From contig NC_016132.3 in NCBI RefSeq assembly GCF_000005505.3, positions 13,196,501-13,260,500 on the forward strand: a stretch of DNA of 64,000 nt, given 5' to 3'. This DNA comes from Brachypodium distachyon. Its lineage: Eukaryota > Streptophyta > Magnoliopsida > Poales > Poaceae. The translations under genes and the position numbers were made by a program. Shown here piece after piece: positions 11,787-23,191 of this stretch. The stretch's first letter is position 1. Each line of letters opens with the position of its first letter. The notes beneath the pieces are model-generated. The model searched no databases. It was not told the DNA's origin and worked only from the letters and a program-made list of their open reading frames with translations.

Positions 11787-14270
11787 ATGTCGTGGACGGA
11801 GGAGGCCGAGAGGGTGCGGCTTCGCGCGGCGGCGATGGCGCTCGACGGGGGGGACAAGCCGGACTCCAAGAAGGACGTGTTCGCGGATCTCGGCTCGCCG
11901 GTGTCGCCGCTGCGGATGCGTGCCACGCCGTCGTCTTCGTCGTCGTCCGCCGGTTCGGCGAAATCGCCGGCCTTGTGCAATGCCGCGGCGGTGGCGGCGG
12001 GGGGCGGCGCGAGGAGGAGCCACTCGGGCGAGCTGGCGGCGGAGAGCAGTAACCCGCCGCGGCGACCCGGGCACCGGCGCTCCGGATCTGTGCCGCTGAT
12101 TTTCTCCGGTGGGGGCAGCAGCAGCTCGGGGGCCGGCGGCAGCGGCGGCGGAGGCGGAGGCTCGAGCACCGCGAGCTCGCCGCTCACCAATGCGCTCCCC
12201 ACCGGCAACATCTGCTCCTCCGGCCGTGTCGCGGCCGCGCCCCGGCCGCGTCCCCGCCCCGACGTGCTCGGATCTGGCACCGGCCACTACGGCCACGGCA
12301 GCATCATGCGCGGCGGCGGCGGGGCCATGCCAGCTCCGCCGGACAGCTTGCAGGAGGTGACCCGTGCTGGGAACGAGTGGTACAAGAAGGGCAGGTACGG
12401 CGAGGCGCTGCGGCACTACGACCGCGCCCTGGCTCTGTGCCCTGACAGCGCCGCGTGCCGCGGCAACCGCGCCGCCGCCCTCGCCGGGCTCGGCCGCCTC
12501 GCCGAAGCCCTCCGGGAGTGCGAGGAGGCCGTCCGGCTCGACCCAGCGAGCGTCCGCGCCCATGGCCGCCTCGCCTCGCTGTGTCTCCGGTGAGATTCTG
12601 TCGCTTGTCTTGCTGCATTGCATTGTAATCCCCAAATTGGTCCAAGGATCTTGATTTTGTCTTGCTTCACTGTAATCCCCAAATGGCTGCACTGAATTGC
12701 TTGTTACTGTTGTACTGTGTGATAATACTTCCTTGCAGATAGATCATGATATCGTTGGCAGTGGCCGGTTTGCTTGTTTTGGTAGCAAAAGTTTTGATCT
12801 CGCAGTTACAAGAGTGTATCATGTAAATTCTCATACTGCTGCAGAGGATTGGAAAGCTTGTAGTATCCCTGATTGGTTTAGTTCAGTGAATTATTGTGGT
12901 TTTAATACGCGTCGTATCTCAGAATGCGGTTCAAATGGAGTGTTTACCCGTGTTGTACATCGCATTTAGACCACCGGCATGCAGAATTGCAGACTAGTCG
13001 AGAAATTTCTGGCCCTATTTATCGATCAAATCCAACATTAATACATGTGTGTATACTATATAGTGCATTTGAGTTATTGGCTTGAATTGTTACTGAAATT
13101 GCATTGTGATGGCCACATTGCAGGTTTGGGATGGTTGAGAAGGCAAGGAGGCAGCTTACGCTGGCCGGGAATGTGAACGGGGCTGACCCTGCTGAGTGGC
13201 AGAAACTGCATGAGGTGGAGAGCCATTTGGGGAAATGTATGGATGCAAGGAAAACCGGAGATTGGAAGAGCGCACTGAGGGAAGCAGATGCTGCCATTGC
13301 CAACGGAGCGGACTCCTCTCAGTTGGTAACCTCTCATTGTTTGTGATTTTTGTTATGCGGAAGATATACCGTTATTTTGCTACCAGCATTACAGTTCAGT
13401 CGATTTCAATCGAGTCATGTTTCTCCTGCAGCTCCTTGCCTTGAGGTCGGAAGCACTTCTCCGGCTTAAAAAACTAGAGGAGGCTGATTCAACTATGACA
13501 AGTTTGCTGAAATTGGACAGCACGTCTCTATCATCAGTGTCCACCAAACAGTTAGGAATGTTAGCTGATTCATATGTACATGTTGTCCAAGCCCAGGTCA
13601 ACATGGCATTTGGAAGGTACAATTCTGATACACTTTGAGGACTATGATCAATTTTCTGTTCTGGTACAAGCATTGAAGCTGGTTTTGCAGGTTTGATGTA
13701 GCTGTTGCCATGTCTGAGAAGGCTAGACTTATTGATCCTGGGAATGCAGAGGTTGGAATGATTGTAAATAGCATGAAGTTAGTTGCACGGGCTCGAGCTC
13801 AGGGGAATGACCTTTTTAAAGCAGGGAAGTTTGCTGAGGCATCTATAGCCTATAGTGAAGGGCTCAAATATGAGCCCTCAAACTCAGTATTGTACTGTAA
13901 TAGAGCAGCTTGCTGGTCGAACTTAGGTCGGTGGGCAAAATCTGCTGAGGATTGCAATGAGGCCCTGAAAATTCGACCTAACTACACAAAAGCGCTGTTA
14001 AGACGGGCAGCATCCTACGAAAAGGTAAGAAATTTACATGTGTCGAAATGTTTCTGATTATTCACCTACTGCGCTCTTGACACCTCCCTGTTAACATTGT
14101 ATTAGCTTGAGCGTTGGGCTGATTGCGTGCGGGACTATGAGGTGCTCCGTAAGGCGCTTCCTAGCGACGCGGTAGTTGCAGAGTCATTGTTCCATGCCCA
14201 AGTCGCATTGAAGACAACCTGTGGTGAGGATGTATCAAATATGAAGTTCGGAGGAGAGGTTGAGAGTTGA
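11787..14270 (+). CDS. TTL: TTL-like TPR protein, copy 1, thioredoxin domain lost (562 aa)
   Basis: TTL (tetratricopeptide-repeat thioredoxin-like) proteins are plant scaffolds linked to stress tolerance and brassinosteroid signalling. Exons are 11787-12589, 13124-13325, 13432-13616, 13691-14024 and 14106-14270, all in phase. The N-terminal 185 residues are Ser/Gly/Ala-rich and disordered. TPRs start near residue 185 ([20 protein letters not shown]) and continue over exons 3-5 ([17 protein letters not shown], then the [19 protein letters not shown] block). Compared with copy 3, a 5-bp tandem duplication near 14259-14268 shifts the frame and gives TGA at 14268. The exons for the thioredoxin-like domain are absent downstream. 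The product would be a TPR-only protein; it may be a pseudogene, but exons 1-4 are fully open. Confidence 0.8.
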
Positions 14271-15159
14271 GACAGTTACTAGCATATAGCAAGTTAGAGC
14301 TGCTATACATCAGCTGGTGAGTTTCTTTGTACGGATATTTCGTCGGAGCTGTTATAATGTTTTCATCTCCTTAAGTTGCGCTAGTGCTGTGGGTAACCTT
14401 CAGGGAAGGAGCTGTTCTTGTTCAGTTATCCTCAAGCATTTCACAACTATCAATACAATTTTTTTGCATATTACTTATCCATATCCAGTTCACGAGATGT
14501 ACTGAACCCTATTCTCTCCAGATCAAATGGCGGAAGGTGTCGGCAGTCCTTGATCTGCTTCTATTGTTCTATATTGTGTAATTAAGCTCTGTTTGTTCTC
14601 TCATTTTCTGTGTACCAATCAGATCCTGTGGCATTTTTTTTCTGGATTTTTGAAGTTTATAATCTCAATCTATAGTTTTAGAAGAGAATCATGTTAGTTT
14701 TAGAAGAGAAACATGTAGTTTTTCCTGGATTTTGGAAGATTATAATCTCAATTTGTTCTTTGATTTTTTTAAGTTAGGAATGAGGGGATCAAGAAAAATG
14801 CTGAGGTTTTGAGTTTTGAAGTTTCATGAGTATCAGCATCAAATCCATTCGTGATCATTTTCACATCGAAACTGTGCATGATCTCTCTAATGAAAAAATA
14901 TATCAAGTGATTTTTAAGGGAAGTTTTTGCTGTAAAAATATACTGCGGTACTATCAAATGATCTTTAAGGGAAATATCTCCTAATCATGTGCTAATTCAG
15001 CTAATTGGGAAGAATTTCTTCATCTGAACTGAGAGTCCAGAGAAGGGGGGGAGTACATAGAGCTTCAGGCGTTCCGAAGAAGTCCAGACACATCTGGAAT
15101 TTGGGATACTCATCCGGACGGCTAACAACATCCTCCAACGGGCAGATTTTGAGGGATGT
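14271..15159 (+). other. Downstream flank of TTL copy 1
   Basis: Bases to about 14500 align with the end of exon 5 and intron 5 of copy 3. After a segment ending ttcacgagatgt the alignment to copy 3 stops. The rest (ccctattctctccagatcaa onwards) is shared only with copy 2. A possible splice acceptor (tctctccag) sits at that joint. An AT-rich tail with ttttagaagagaaacatgt repeats covers 14620-14760. Confidence 0.6.
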
Positions 15160-16644
15160 ATCTTCAGATTAGATTTTCCATGACTAAAAACAGGGCAGAA
15201 AGCTTGGAATTTTTTAAGAAAAAGAATGCACTATATAGATGCTGACGCTCACTAACACACGCACAAAGGTAGAAACTTGCATTTGGAAATTTTCATACTA
15301 AAAATATTGCAATCGTTTCTGAGATGTGCAAAAAATCACAAAATGAGGTAGGAAACAAGTTGGTACAATACAAGTCATGTAAATTGATCCATTTGGTGAT
15401 TTCTGCACGTCTCGCGAATTATCTATTTTTTTCAAGAAAAATGCAACTTAAAAATGTGACTTATGCCGAGTTATCAAAAATGGTTTCACATACTTCGACA
15501 TTCAGTCATTCTGGCAATCTCCAAGATTGGGCCTTGACATAAAAGGCTTTATATACATACAAACTCTCTGGTCATTTGTGAGACAACAAATTGTCTGCAG
15601 GCACGTACTAGTACTACCAAAAATAAAATGTGTTTGCTTCATTTATATATAATAAACATATTGATTAATTCACCTAATTACATGGATCGAATGATTGCTA
15701 AACTAAAGAGAAATTAAAGAGCAGAAGAATCTATGGATCTCATCGCCAGTAGTGCGGCAAAAATGACCTGGCAGGCATCGATTAGTCACATGGCCTCCTT
15801 CCTGCAGTGCTAATCTCAGAGATCAAATCCAATTGTTTAACGCTGCAAATCTTGCAGGCATGGCTTAGCTTGAGACACAATGCTACGTTGCTTCCACACG
15901 CAGACTAATCCCTTTCAGTTTTATTAAATAAAATGTCTTCATGGGGCTTTCCAAAGCTTAAAAGTATCGTGGGATATATGTGGCGTCCCGTTTGCATCTA
16001 AACCATTTGAGATTTGCTAGCTTAAAATTTTGGTTAAGATTTAGCTTAAGTTTTGAAATTGAACAAAAGTGGGATATATGTGAGATTCTGTTTGCATCCC
16101 TGCTGGGCCTATTAAACCCGGAAGGTCAAATCATGATGAGATCACTAGAGAGACTCAATCGTGTTAACTGCAACAGGAGATCAATACCAATGCCTCCATT
16201 CCTAAACAGTTCTATGTCAAAAGATTTCAAGTTTAACTAAGTTTATAGAAAAATACACTAATATCTACAATACCTAATAAGTATATAGGAAAAGGGTATG
16301 GTACACCTAAAAGTACGTACTCAATATATTATGAAGATATATCGCGGCGAATAAAACTAAATTAGAGTTATATATGTTAGTATTTTTTCTATAAATTTGA
16401 TCAAACTGTAAGAAGTTTAAATTTAGAACAAAGGTAGGACATCTTGTATTTAGAAGCGGAGAAGTATTTATATATCAAATCATACATGTATAAGTTAGAC
16501 CGACCAGACCACAACCATTATATTGTTTTTTTTAAGAGTACTAGCACTGTTCAAGACTGGCTAGGCTAAGCTAGGCACTATATATATACATGGCAATGGA
16601 GTACATATACAGGTTGGTTTAACACGGGCAGTGGTCTTATTTAA
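15160..16644. other. Upstream flank of unit B, non-coding
   Basis: This repeats the sequence at 7728-9200 in the same order. No coding region is seen. A MITE-like AT-rich block near 16200-16470 takes the place of the one at 8868-9055 but lies in the other orientation. Confidence 0.55.
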
Positions 16645-18240
16645 TAATTTTTTTGCCGAACCTCGACAAGAGGGCAGGGGGTTCGTGCAGTGCATTAAAG
16701 AAAAATAGAATGTCTTCGTTTATAAGGAAAACCGAGCCGAAAACCGAACAACGTGACCGACCTGGCCACCCACGCACACTCAACACACACTGCAGAAAGA
16801 AGAATACCGCCGAGGTTGTACGCAGATGTCATCGTCATCACACAAACACTCCTCTGAGCTGGCGACTCCGACTTCCCCCACAAACGCCCAAGAACGGGGA
16901 CTCTACCTTTGCAGGCACGCAAGCACACGCCGGCCCATGCCAAACAACCGGTCACCCTCGCTAGCGAACAAAAGACGCCGATTCTGATAGCAAGCTTCGG
17001 AGGGGTAAAAAGCAGGCCTGCGCCGAACACCCTAGAGAACGGACCATTCCTCCACCGAGTCATCGTCATCACACAACACTCCACTGAGCTGGCGACTCCG
17101 ACTTCCCAACGGCGAAGCAAAACCAACTCTCGAAAGCCAACGGACATGTCGGAGGACCGACTACCAATCGCCGCAGCCCAACGTCAGCACAACACACCGC
17201 CGTCGCTGCCACACATGCCGCTAACGGACACCACGCAGACAGGCAGCCCACAAACCACTAGACCCACGGTAGGTGCGAACTCCAAAAGCAATGCCCCCAA
17301 GGAGGAAAACGGCGCCGAGAGCGTCACCATCGCTCAATCCAACTGGATCGCAAGTTTCCCTCGGAGCTCGGTCAGAAGGAGAGAAAAGCAAGGCCGAAAC
17401 AACGATGCCTTCAAGAAGGCAACGACGCCCACGGGCAACGCCATCGTTGGCCCCAACCAAGGCTAGAGCACGTCTTTCGCCAAGGCCACGCCATTCACTC
17501 CTCAAACACGCGGACAGCCAACCTGCAATGACAACCAGCGCTACGCACACCCACGAAGGAGTGGCACCAGAAGCACAGGGAGCCTGCCGACCGCTGCCGC
17601 GTCACCGCCGACCACCAAAAACGTCGCACTGCCACCGCCGCCACAACCACACTCCAGAACCGTCCGGAGCCGACCCAAAGGCGGCTGCAGGGTAGCAGCA
17701 GCGTCGCCCCAGCCTTGCCATCTGCCGCCGCGCCGCGGAGCCGCCCGAAAAGCCACCTCACAGCCCGCTACCTCGAGCGCCGGACCACCGTGCCGCCCAC
17801 CACCGCCGGACCTCCGGCCCCGGATCCGGCAACCCCGAGCGCAGATCCGCAGAGAACGTGGCCGCCAGCGCCCGCCCTGTCCGCGGCCCGCCAGGCCCGC
17901 GCCGGCCCCGAACCAGGCCCGTCCCGCCACAGCGGCAGCCCCCGCCTCCAACGCCGGACCTGCACGGCCACCAACGCGTCGCCCCACGCTAGAACCGCCC
18001 TGCACCGGCCCCGCCCAGCCGCCTCCCTGCCGCCTCGCCACCCCGTGCAGAAACCGCCGCCTCCACGCGCGAAGGGGAAGAAAACCGCGCAGCCGCCACC
18101 TTCCCTGGGCGTGCCCGGCTTCGCCGGCACCCCTCCGGCGGCGGCGATGCGAGGGAAGGAGATGGTTGAGGGCTAGGGCCGGCGGCGCCTAGGGTTCCCC
18201 CGGGTCGCCAGAGGAGGGCGACACGGGGGTCTATTTTCAA
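16645..18240 (-). mobile_element. Retroelement-like insertion, non-autonomous, minus orientation
   Basis: This 1.6-kb GC-rich block interrupts a segment that is continuous at 9100-9420 in unit A. Read on the minus strand it begins gacccccgtgtcgccctcct, passes a very GC-rich region, and ends with gtcgaggttcggc followed by an A-run (T-run at 16645-16653). A GC-rich 5' end with a 3' A-tail suggests a 5'-derived or non-autonomous LINE-type insertion. Inside, a segment with gagctggcgactccgacttc is repeated about 230 bp apart (near 16855 and 17088). No reverse transcriptase is encoded; the long open frames on both strands follow from base composition. I could not find a convincing target-site duplication. 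Confidence 0.5.
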
Positions 18241-18796
18241 TCTACTTGGAATCATGCATCTCTGCCTGCCCTGCATTATCTGACTGGTCAGTCAGTACCT
18301 GGCCTGCATGAATGAAGAAAGGAAAATTTATTAGCTACAATGCATTAAGAAATGCATCTGTACTAAGTTGTTAATAGCAGAATGTGCACTAGCAGAGAAG
18401 AGTCCAGTCAAGGGTAGTAGGTAATTAGTTTCCAGTAATGTGGATTAAGTAGTGCTGGAAATCTGGTTAGTCGTAAGAACCGACAAAATTAGATCGATGC
18501 ATTTTGTTCTTGGTGTGTGTTTTTCTCATTTTTATAATATTAAGAAAGTGTGATTCTTTTTATCACAGATACATTTGATGAAAAATTTGATCCTGAAAAT
18601 TCTACTCACTCCGTCCGAAAATCCAAGTCATTTGTTTCCGGACGAAGGAAGTATAAAACCACCCCACTTAGTAAAACTACCCCACTTAGTAAACTTAGCA
18701 TAATGACTTTTGTTTAAGAAAGAACTTTTGAACCAACTAAGTTGTTTCTTTCTCAATCTTGGCCATAATTTTGCTTAAATCCTATTGCTGATACTA
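18241..18796. other. Flank between the insertion and TTL copy 2
   Basis: Bases 18245-18400 resume the alignment to unit A at 9225-9420. From 18604 a degenerate ctccgtccgaaaatccaagt block begins, an end typical of Stowaway-type elements. A short direct repeat (ccaccccacttagtaaaact / accccacttagtaaactt) follows near 18660-18697. No gene is seen. Confidence 0.4.
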
Positions 18797-18875
18797 CTTC
18801 CGTCTAAAATAAGCGACCTGGATTTGTATCAGAATTTATACAAATCCACGCCACTTTATTTTGGGATGAATGGAG
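18797..18875. mobile_element. Stowaway MITE, about 79 bp
   Basis: The left end cttccgtctaaaataag and the right end, which reads ctccattcatcccaaaataa on the reverse strand, are matching terminal inverted repeats of the Stowaway CTCCCTCCGTCCCAAAATAAG type. TA dinucleotides flank both sides. The middle is an inverted repeat around ggatttgtat/atacaaatcc, so the whole can fold as one hairpin. Confidence 0.7.
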
Positions 18876-19087
18876 TATATTTTTATAGTCTTCCCCTGCT
18901 CCGAGCCTCCGAACGCAGTAACTACTGTATATGCTAACTTGCCATCACAGTAAAACTACGTACTTTATTTATTTCAAAATATACTTCTACGCTCAAATAA
19001 CTTCGAGTGATTTAAGAGAAATAAAAAATAGTAAGTTTTCTTTGATTTTTCCTTAAAAAACACTTTCCCACTTAAAAAAATTAAGAC

Positions 19088-19096
19088 TATAAATTA
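19088..19096 (+). promoter_or_regulatory. TATA box of TTL copy 2
   Basis: TATAAATTA lies in the block aagactataaattagcccct, nearly identical to the block before TTL copy 3. A few extra bases (cagacct) separate it from gttaacaccacc. The ATG is about 240 bp downstream. Confidence 0.65.
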
Positions 19097-19337
19097 GCCC
19101 CTCAGACCTCAGTTAACACCACCAAGGCACCAACGCTCGTCCTCTTCTCCTCCTTATATTCCTTCTTCCTCCCCCTCACTTCATCTTCCTCCGTTCTTGC
19201 TGAGTACTGTAGCAGTTCCTCTTCTTCTTTCTTCCCCACTCTTGCATGCCAGTTGCTTGGTCAGCGAGGGGAGCGGTGGTGGCTGCTGCTGATGCTGTGA
19301 GCGGGTGGTGGCACTGGTGAGAGTTGTTCAGCCGGCC

Positions 19338-21850
19338 ATGTCGTGCACGGAGGAGGCCGATAGGGTGCGGCTCCGCGCGGCGGTGCTGGCGCTCGACGGG
19401 AAGGACAAGCCGGACTCGAAGAAGGACTTCTTCGCGGATCTCGGCTCGCCGGTGTCGCCGCTGTTGATGCGTGCCACGCCGTCGTCGTCGTCGTCGTCCG
19501 CCGGATCGGCAAAGTCGCCGGCTTTGTGCAATGCCGGGGAAGCGGCGGGGGCCGGCGCGAGGGGAGGTGGGAGTGTCAGGAGGACGCAATCGGGCGAGCT
19601 GGCGGCGGAGAGCAACCCGCCGCGGCCGCCCGGGCACCGGCGCTCCGGATCTGGGCCGCTGATTTTCTCCGGCGGGGGGAGCAGCAGCTCGGCTGCCGGC
19701 GGCAATGGCGGCGGAGTCTCGAGCACCGCGAGCTCGTCGCTCACCAATGCGCACCCCACAGGCAACATCTGCTCCTCCGGCCGTGCCGCGGCCGCGCCCC
19801 GACCGCGTCCCCGCCCCGACGTGCTCGGATCTGGCACTGGCCACTACGGCCATGGCAGCATCATGCGCGGCGGCGGCGGGGCCATCGAAACTCCTGCGAA
19901 CTTCCCGCTGGAGAGCTTGCAGGAGGTGACCCGTGCCGGGAACGAAGTGTACAAGCAGGGCCGGTACGGCGAGGCGCTGCGGCACTACGACCGCGCCCTG
20001 GCTCTGTGCCCGGACAGCGCCGCGTGCCGCGGCAACCGCGCTGCCGCGCTTGTCGGGCTCGGCCGCCTCGCCGAAGCCCTCCGGGAGTGCGAGGAGGCCG
20101 TCCGGCTCGACCCAGCGAGCGGCCGCGCCCATGGCCGCCTCGCCTCGCTGTGTCTCCGGTGATTATCTTGTGAACGCTTATCTTGCTGCATTGCATTGAA
20201 ATCCCCAAATTGGTCCACAGATCTTGTGCACGCTTATCTTGCTGCATTGCATTGCTTCATTGCTTGTCACCGTTGCACTGTGTGCTTCCTTACAGATAGA
20301 TCATCATATCGTTGGTAGTGGCCCTTTTGCTTGATTTGATCTTGCAGTGACAAGAGTTCATATCATATGAATTCTCAGACTGCTGCAAAGGATGGGGAAG
20401 TCTGTAATATCCCTGATTGATTTAGTTCAGTGAATTAATGTGGTTTTATTTATTTATTTATTTTTGCGCTGGAAATTAATGTGGTTTTAATGCGCTTTGT
20501 ATCTCAGAATGGGTTTAAATTGAGTGCTTACCCGTGTCGTACATCATATTTAGACCACCGGCACACAGAATTGCAGACTAGTCGTGAAATTTCTGGTCCT
20601 AATTTATCCATCAAATCCAACATTAATACATGTGTGTATATATAGTCCATGTGAGTTAATGGCTTGAATTGTTACTGAAATTGCATGGTGATGGTCACAT
20701 TGCAGGTTTGGGATGGTTGAGAAGGCGAGGAGGCAGCTTACGCTGGCCGGGAATGTGAACGGGTCTGACCCTGCTGAGTGGCAGAAACTGCACAAGGTGG
20801 AGAGCCATCTGGGGAACTGTATGGATGCAAGGAAAATCGGAGATTGGAAGAGTGCACTGAGGGAAGCAGATGCCGCCATTGCCAATGGAGCAGACTCCTC
20901 TCAGTTGGTAACTTCCCATTGTGATTTTTGTTACGCGGAAGATATACCGTTATTTTGCTACCAACTTTGGAGTTCAGTCGATCACAATCGAGTTATGTTT
21001 CTCCTGCAGCTCCTTGCCTTGAGGTCGGAAGCACTTCTCCGGCTTAACAAACTAGAGGAGGCTGATTCAACAATGACAAGTTTGCTGAAATTGGACAGCG
21101 CGTCTCTATCTTCAGTGTCCACAAAACTGTCAGGAATGTTAGCTGATTCATACATACATGTTGTCCAAGCCCAGGTCAACATGGCATTTGGAAGGTACAA
21201 TTCTAATACACTTTGAGGACTCTGATCAATTTTCTGTTCTGGTACAAGCATTGAAGCTAGTTTTGCAGGTTTGATGTAGCTGTTGCCATGGCTGAGAAGG
21301 CTAGACTTATTGATCCTAGGAATGCAGAGGTTGGAATGATTCTAAATAGCATGAAGTTAGTTGCACGGGCTCGAGCTCAGGGGAATGACCTTTTTAAGGC
21401 AGGGAAGTTTGCTGAGGCATCTATAGCCTATGGTGAAGGGCTCAAATATGAGCCCTCAAACTCAGTATTGTACTGTAATAGAGCAGCTTGCTGGTCGAAG
21501 TTAGGTCGGTGGGCAAAATCTGCTGAGGATTGCAACGAGGCCCTGAAAATCCGACCTAACTACACAAAAGCTCTCTTAAGACGGGCAGCATCCTACGCAG
21601 AGGTAAGAATTTTACATGTTTCTGATTATTCACCTACTGCGCTATTGACACCTCGCTGTTAACATTGTGTTAGCTTGAGTGTTGGGCTGATTGCGTGCGG
21701 GACTATGAGGTGCTCCGTAAGGAGCTTCCTAGCAACGCAGAGGTTGCAGAGTCATTGTTCCATGCCCAAGTCGCATTGAAAAAACCCCTTGGTGAGGAGG
21801 TATCAAATATGAAGTTCGGAGGAGACGTCGAGACAGTTACCAGCATATAG
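19338..21850 (+). CDS. TTL: TTL-like TPR protein, copy 2, thioredoxin domain lost (572 aa)
   Basis: Exons are 19338-20158, 20706-20907, 21010-21194, 21269-21602 and 21674-21850, in the same phases as copies 1 and 3. The disordered N-terminus and the TPR blocks of exons 1, 3, 4 and 5 are intact. The frame ends at TAG 21848-21850, where copy 3 has GAG (Ser-Ile-stop instead of Ser-Ile-Glu). Exons 6 and 7, which carry the thioredoxin-like fold in copy 3, are missing downstream. The exon 1 donor reads CG|GTGATT where copies 1 and 3 have CG|GTGAGA, so position +5 is lost and splicing may be weaker. The shared TAG and shared new 3' flank show that copies 1 and 2 come from one already truncated ancestor. 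Either a TPR-only protein or a pseudogene. Confidence 0.8.
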
Positions 21851-23191
21851 CAAGTTCGAGCTGTTATACATTCACCTGGTGAGTTTCTTTGTGAGCATAT
21901 TTCGTCAGAGCTGTTATAATGTTCCCATCTCCTTAAGTTATGCTTGTGTTGTGGGTAACCTTCAGGGAAAGAGCTGTTCTTGTTCGGTTATCCTCATGCA
22001 TTTCACAATTATCAATACAAAATTCTTGCATATTACTTATCCTGGACCCTATTCTGTCCAGATCAAATGGTGGAAGTCTTCGGCAGTCCTTGAGCACTGC
22101 CGGCCATGGCGGCGGCAGATCTGGCTAGGCGGTGTCCGGTGAGGGCGTGCCGGACCGGCTGCCCTCCCCTTGAGCGCGGCCGACCATGTTCCCACGACGT
22201 GCAACTCCACCTCTGCTACTCTTGTTCTATATGTGTAATTAAGCTCTGTTTGTTCTTTTATTTTCTGTGCATCAATCAGATCTTACAGCATTTTTTCTGG
22301 ATTTTTGAAGTTTATAATCTCAATCTGTAGTTTTAGAAGAGAATCATGTTAGTTTTAGAAAAGAAACATGTGGTTTTTCCTGGATGTTGGATGATTATAT
22401 TCTCACTTTGTTCTATGATTCCAAACTTGAAATCATGGGTGAAGTTTGTACTCGACTTATCGAGTGAACAGAAACTGTTGTTTCTTTTTTAAGATGGACT
22501 ATTGCCCAAATGTGCCACTTCAAAACCCAAGTGATTTTGGTCCATGTTGGTGTCGACAACGTTTGGCCAAAATTGCTCTGCCCTTAAATCTAATGCAGTC
22601 ACATGGTGGGTCTGATCTCATTGAATGGCATCTGAAATACGAAAAGGCTTGCACTTGCATACGAAAAGCACTGGGCCGTAGATAGCTGCCACAGGCTACC
22701 TTTCTTTATAGTACTAGGATTGTAGAGCTTTCCTCTCTCCTTAGCTATCGGCCCAAAGGTCCCAAGCAATGCGATCAGCTCTCGGCCCAAAGGCCCCAAG
22801 GCTATGCCAAGCGCAGGCTAGATACGAGTTGTTATGTTGGCGTTCCAGTCTGATTGCAGTTTTCATGTTGAAATCTTGACAGTATTTTATCTTGCAAAAA
22901 ATGATACCACAGAGAAGATGTCTTTCTTCATTTGATGTGATAGTTACGCTGAGTTGTTATCCCTTATCAAGGAATCAAATCGAACTACCGAATTGGCTTG
23001 ATTCCACCTAGGAAAACAAATCTTACATGAAGCCTATTACAAAAGACATATTGAAGCAGTGACAGGGAAACGAATGATCAAGACAAGATACTAACATTCG
23101 AATTGAGAAAAATAAAATACACAACACAACGTTGTATTAGTTACTTCCAGGTAAGTCCATCGTCCAACATGGGCTGTAGGGAAAACAAACA
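21851..23191. other. Downstream flank of TTL copy 2 and spacer
   Basis: 21851-22090 matches the tail of copy 1. A GC-rich piece at 22095-22215 is private to this unit. 22285-22420 repeats 14620-14760. From 22430 to 23191 the sequence is unique in the window and I see no gene; a short direct repeat (tcggcccaaaggtcccaagc / tcggcccaaaggccccaagg) lies near 22748-22802. Confidence 0.45.

Larger units (their letters stand above)
7720..15160 (+). repeat. Tandem segmental duplication, unit A (about 7.4 kb)
   Basis: This unit is matched in the same order by unit B at 15160-22420. Paired blocks are 7728-7790 with 15160-15220, 8130-8880 with 15275-15960, 9100-9400 with 16535-16640 plus 18245-18400, the TTL gene 11787-14270 with 19338-21850, and the AT-rich 3' flank 14620-14760 with 22285-22420. 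Block identity is high by eye, with scattered substitutions and indels. The unit carries upstream flank, promoter, gene and downstream flank, so it arose as a segmental duplication and not by retroposition; introns are kept. Confidence 0.8.
15160..22420 (+). repeat. Tandem segmental duplication, unit B
   Basis: This is the second direct copy of the unit at 7720-15160. It differs by an insertion of about 1.6 kb at 16645-18240 that cuts one paired block in two, by different small elements upstream of its TTL copy, and by an extra GC-rich segment of about 120 bp at 22095-22215 that is absent from unit A. The LINE fragment found at 9955-10275 in unit A has no counterpart here. Confidence 0.8.

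Noticed and set aside
11523..12692. A long minus-strand open frame (389 codons) opposite TTL copy 1 exon 1, with similar ones opposite copies 2 (19176-20132) and 3 (42156-42932)
   Set aside because: These are antisense shadows of a very GC-rich exon. They are Arg/Ala-rich without domains, while the plus strand has clear TTL sequence with phased introns.
16625..18250. Target-site duplication for the 1.6-kb insertion (tatttaataa / tattttcaat)
   Set aside because: Only about half the positions agree; not better than chance in AT-rich flanks.
16653..18276. Several long open frames on both strands in the 1.6-kb GC-rich insertion
   Set aside because: They overlap in most frames, are Arg/Pro/Ala-rich and match no family. 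Stops are simply rare in such GC-rich DNA.
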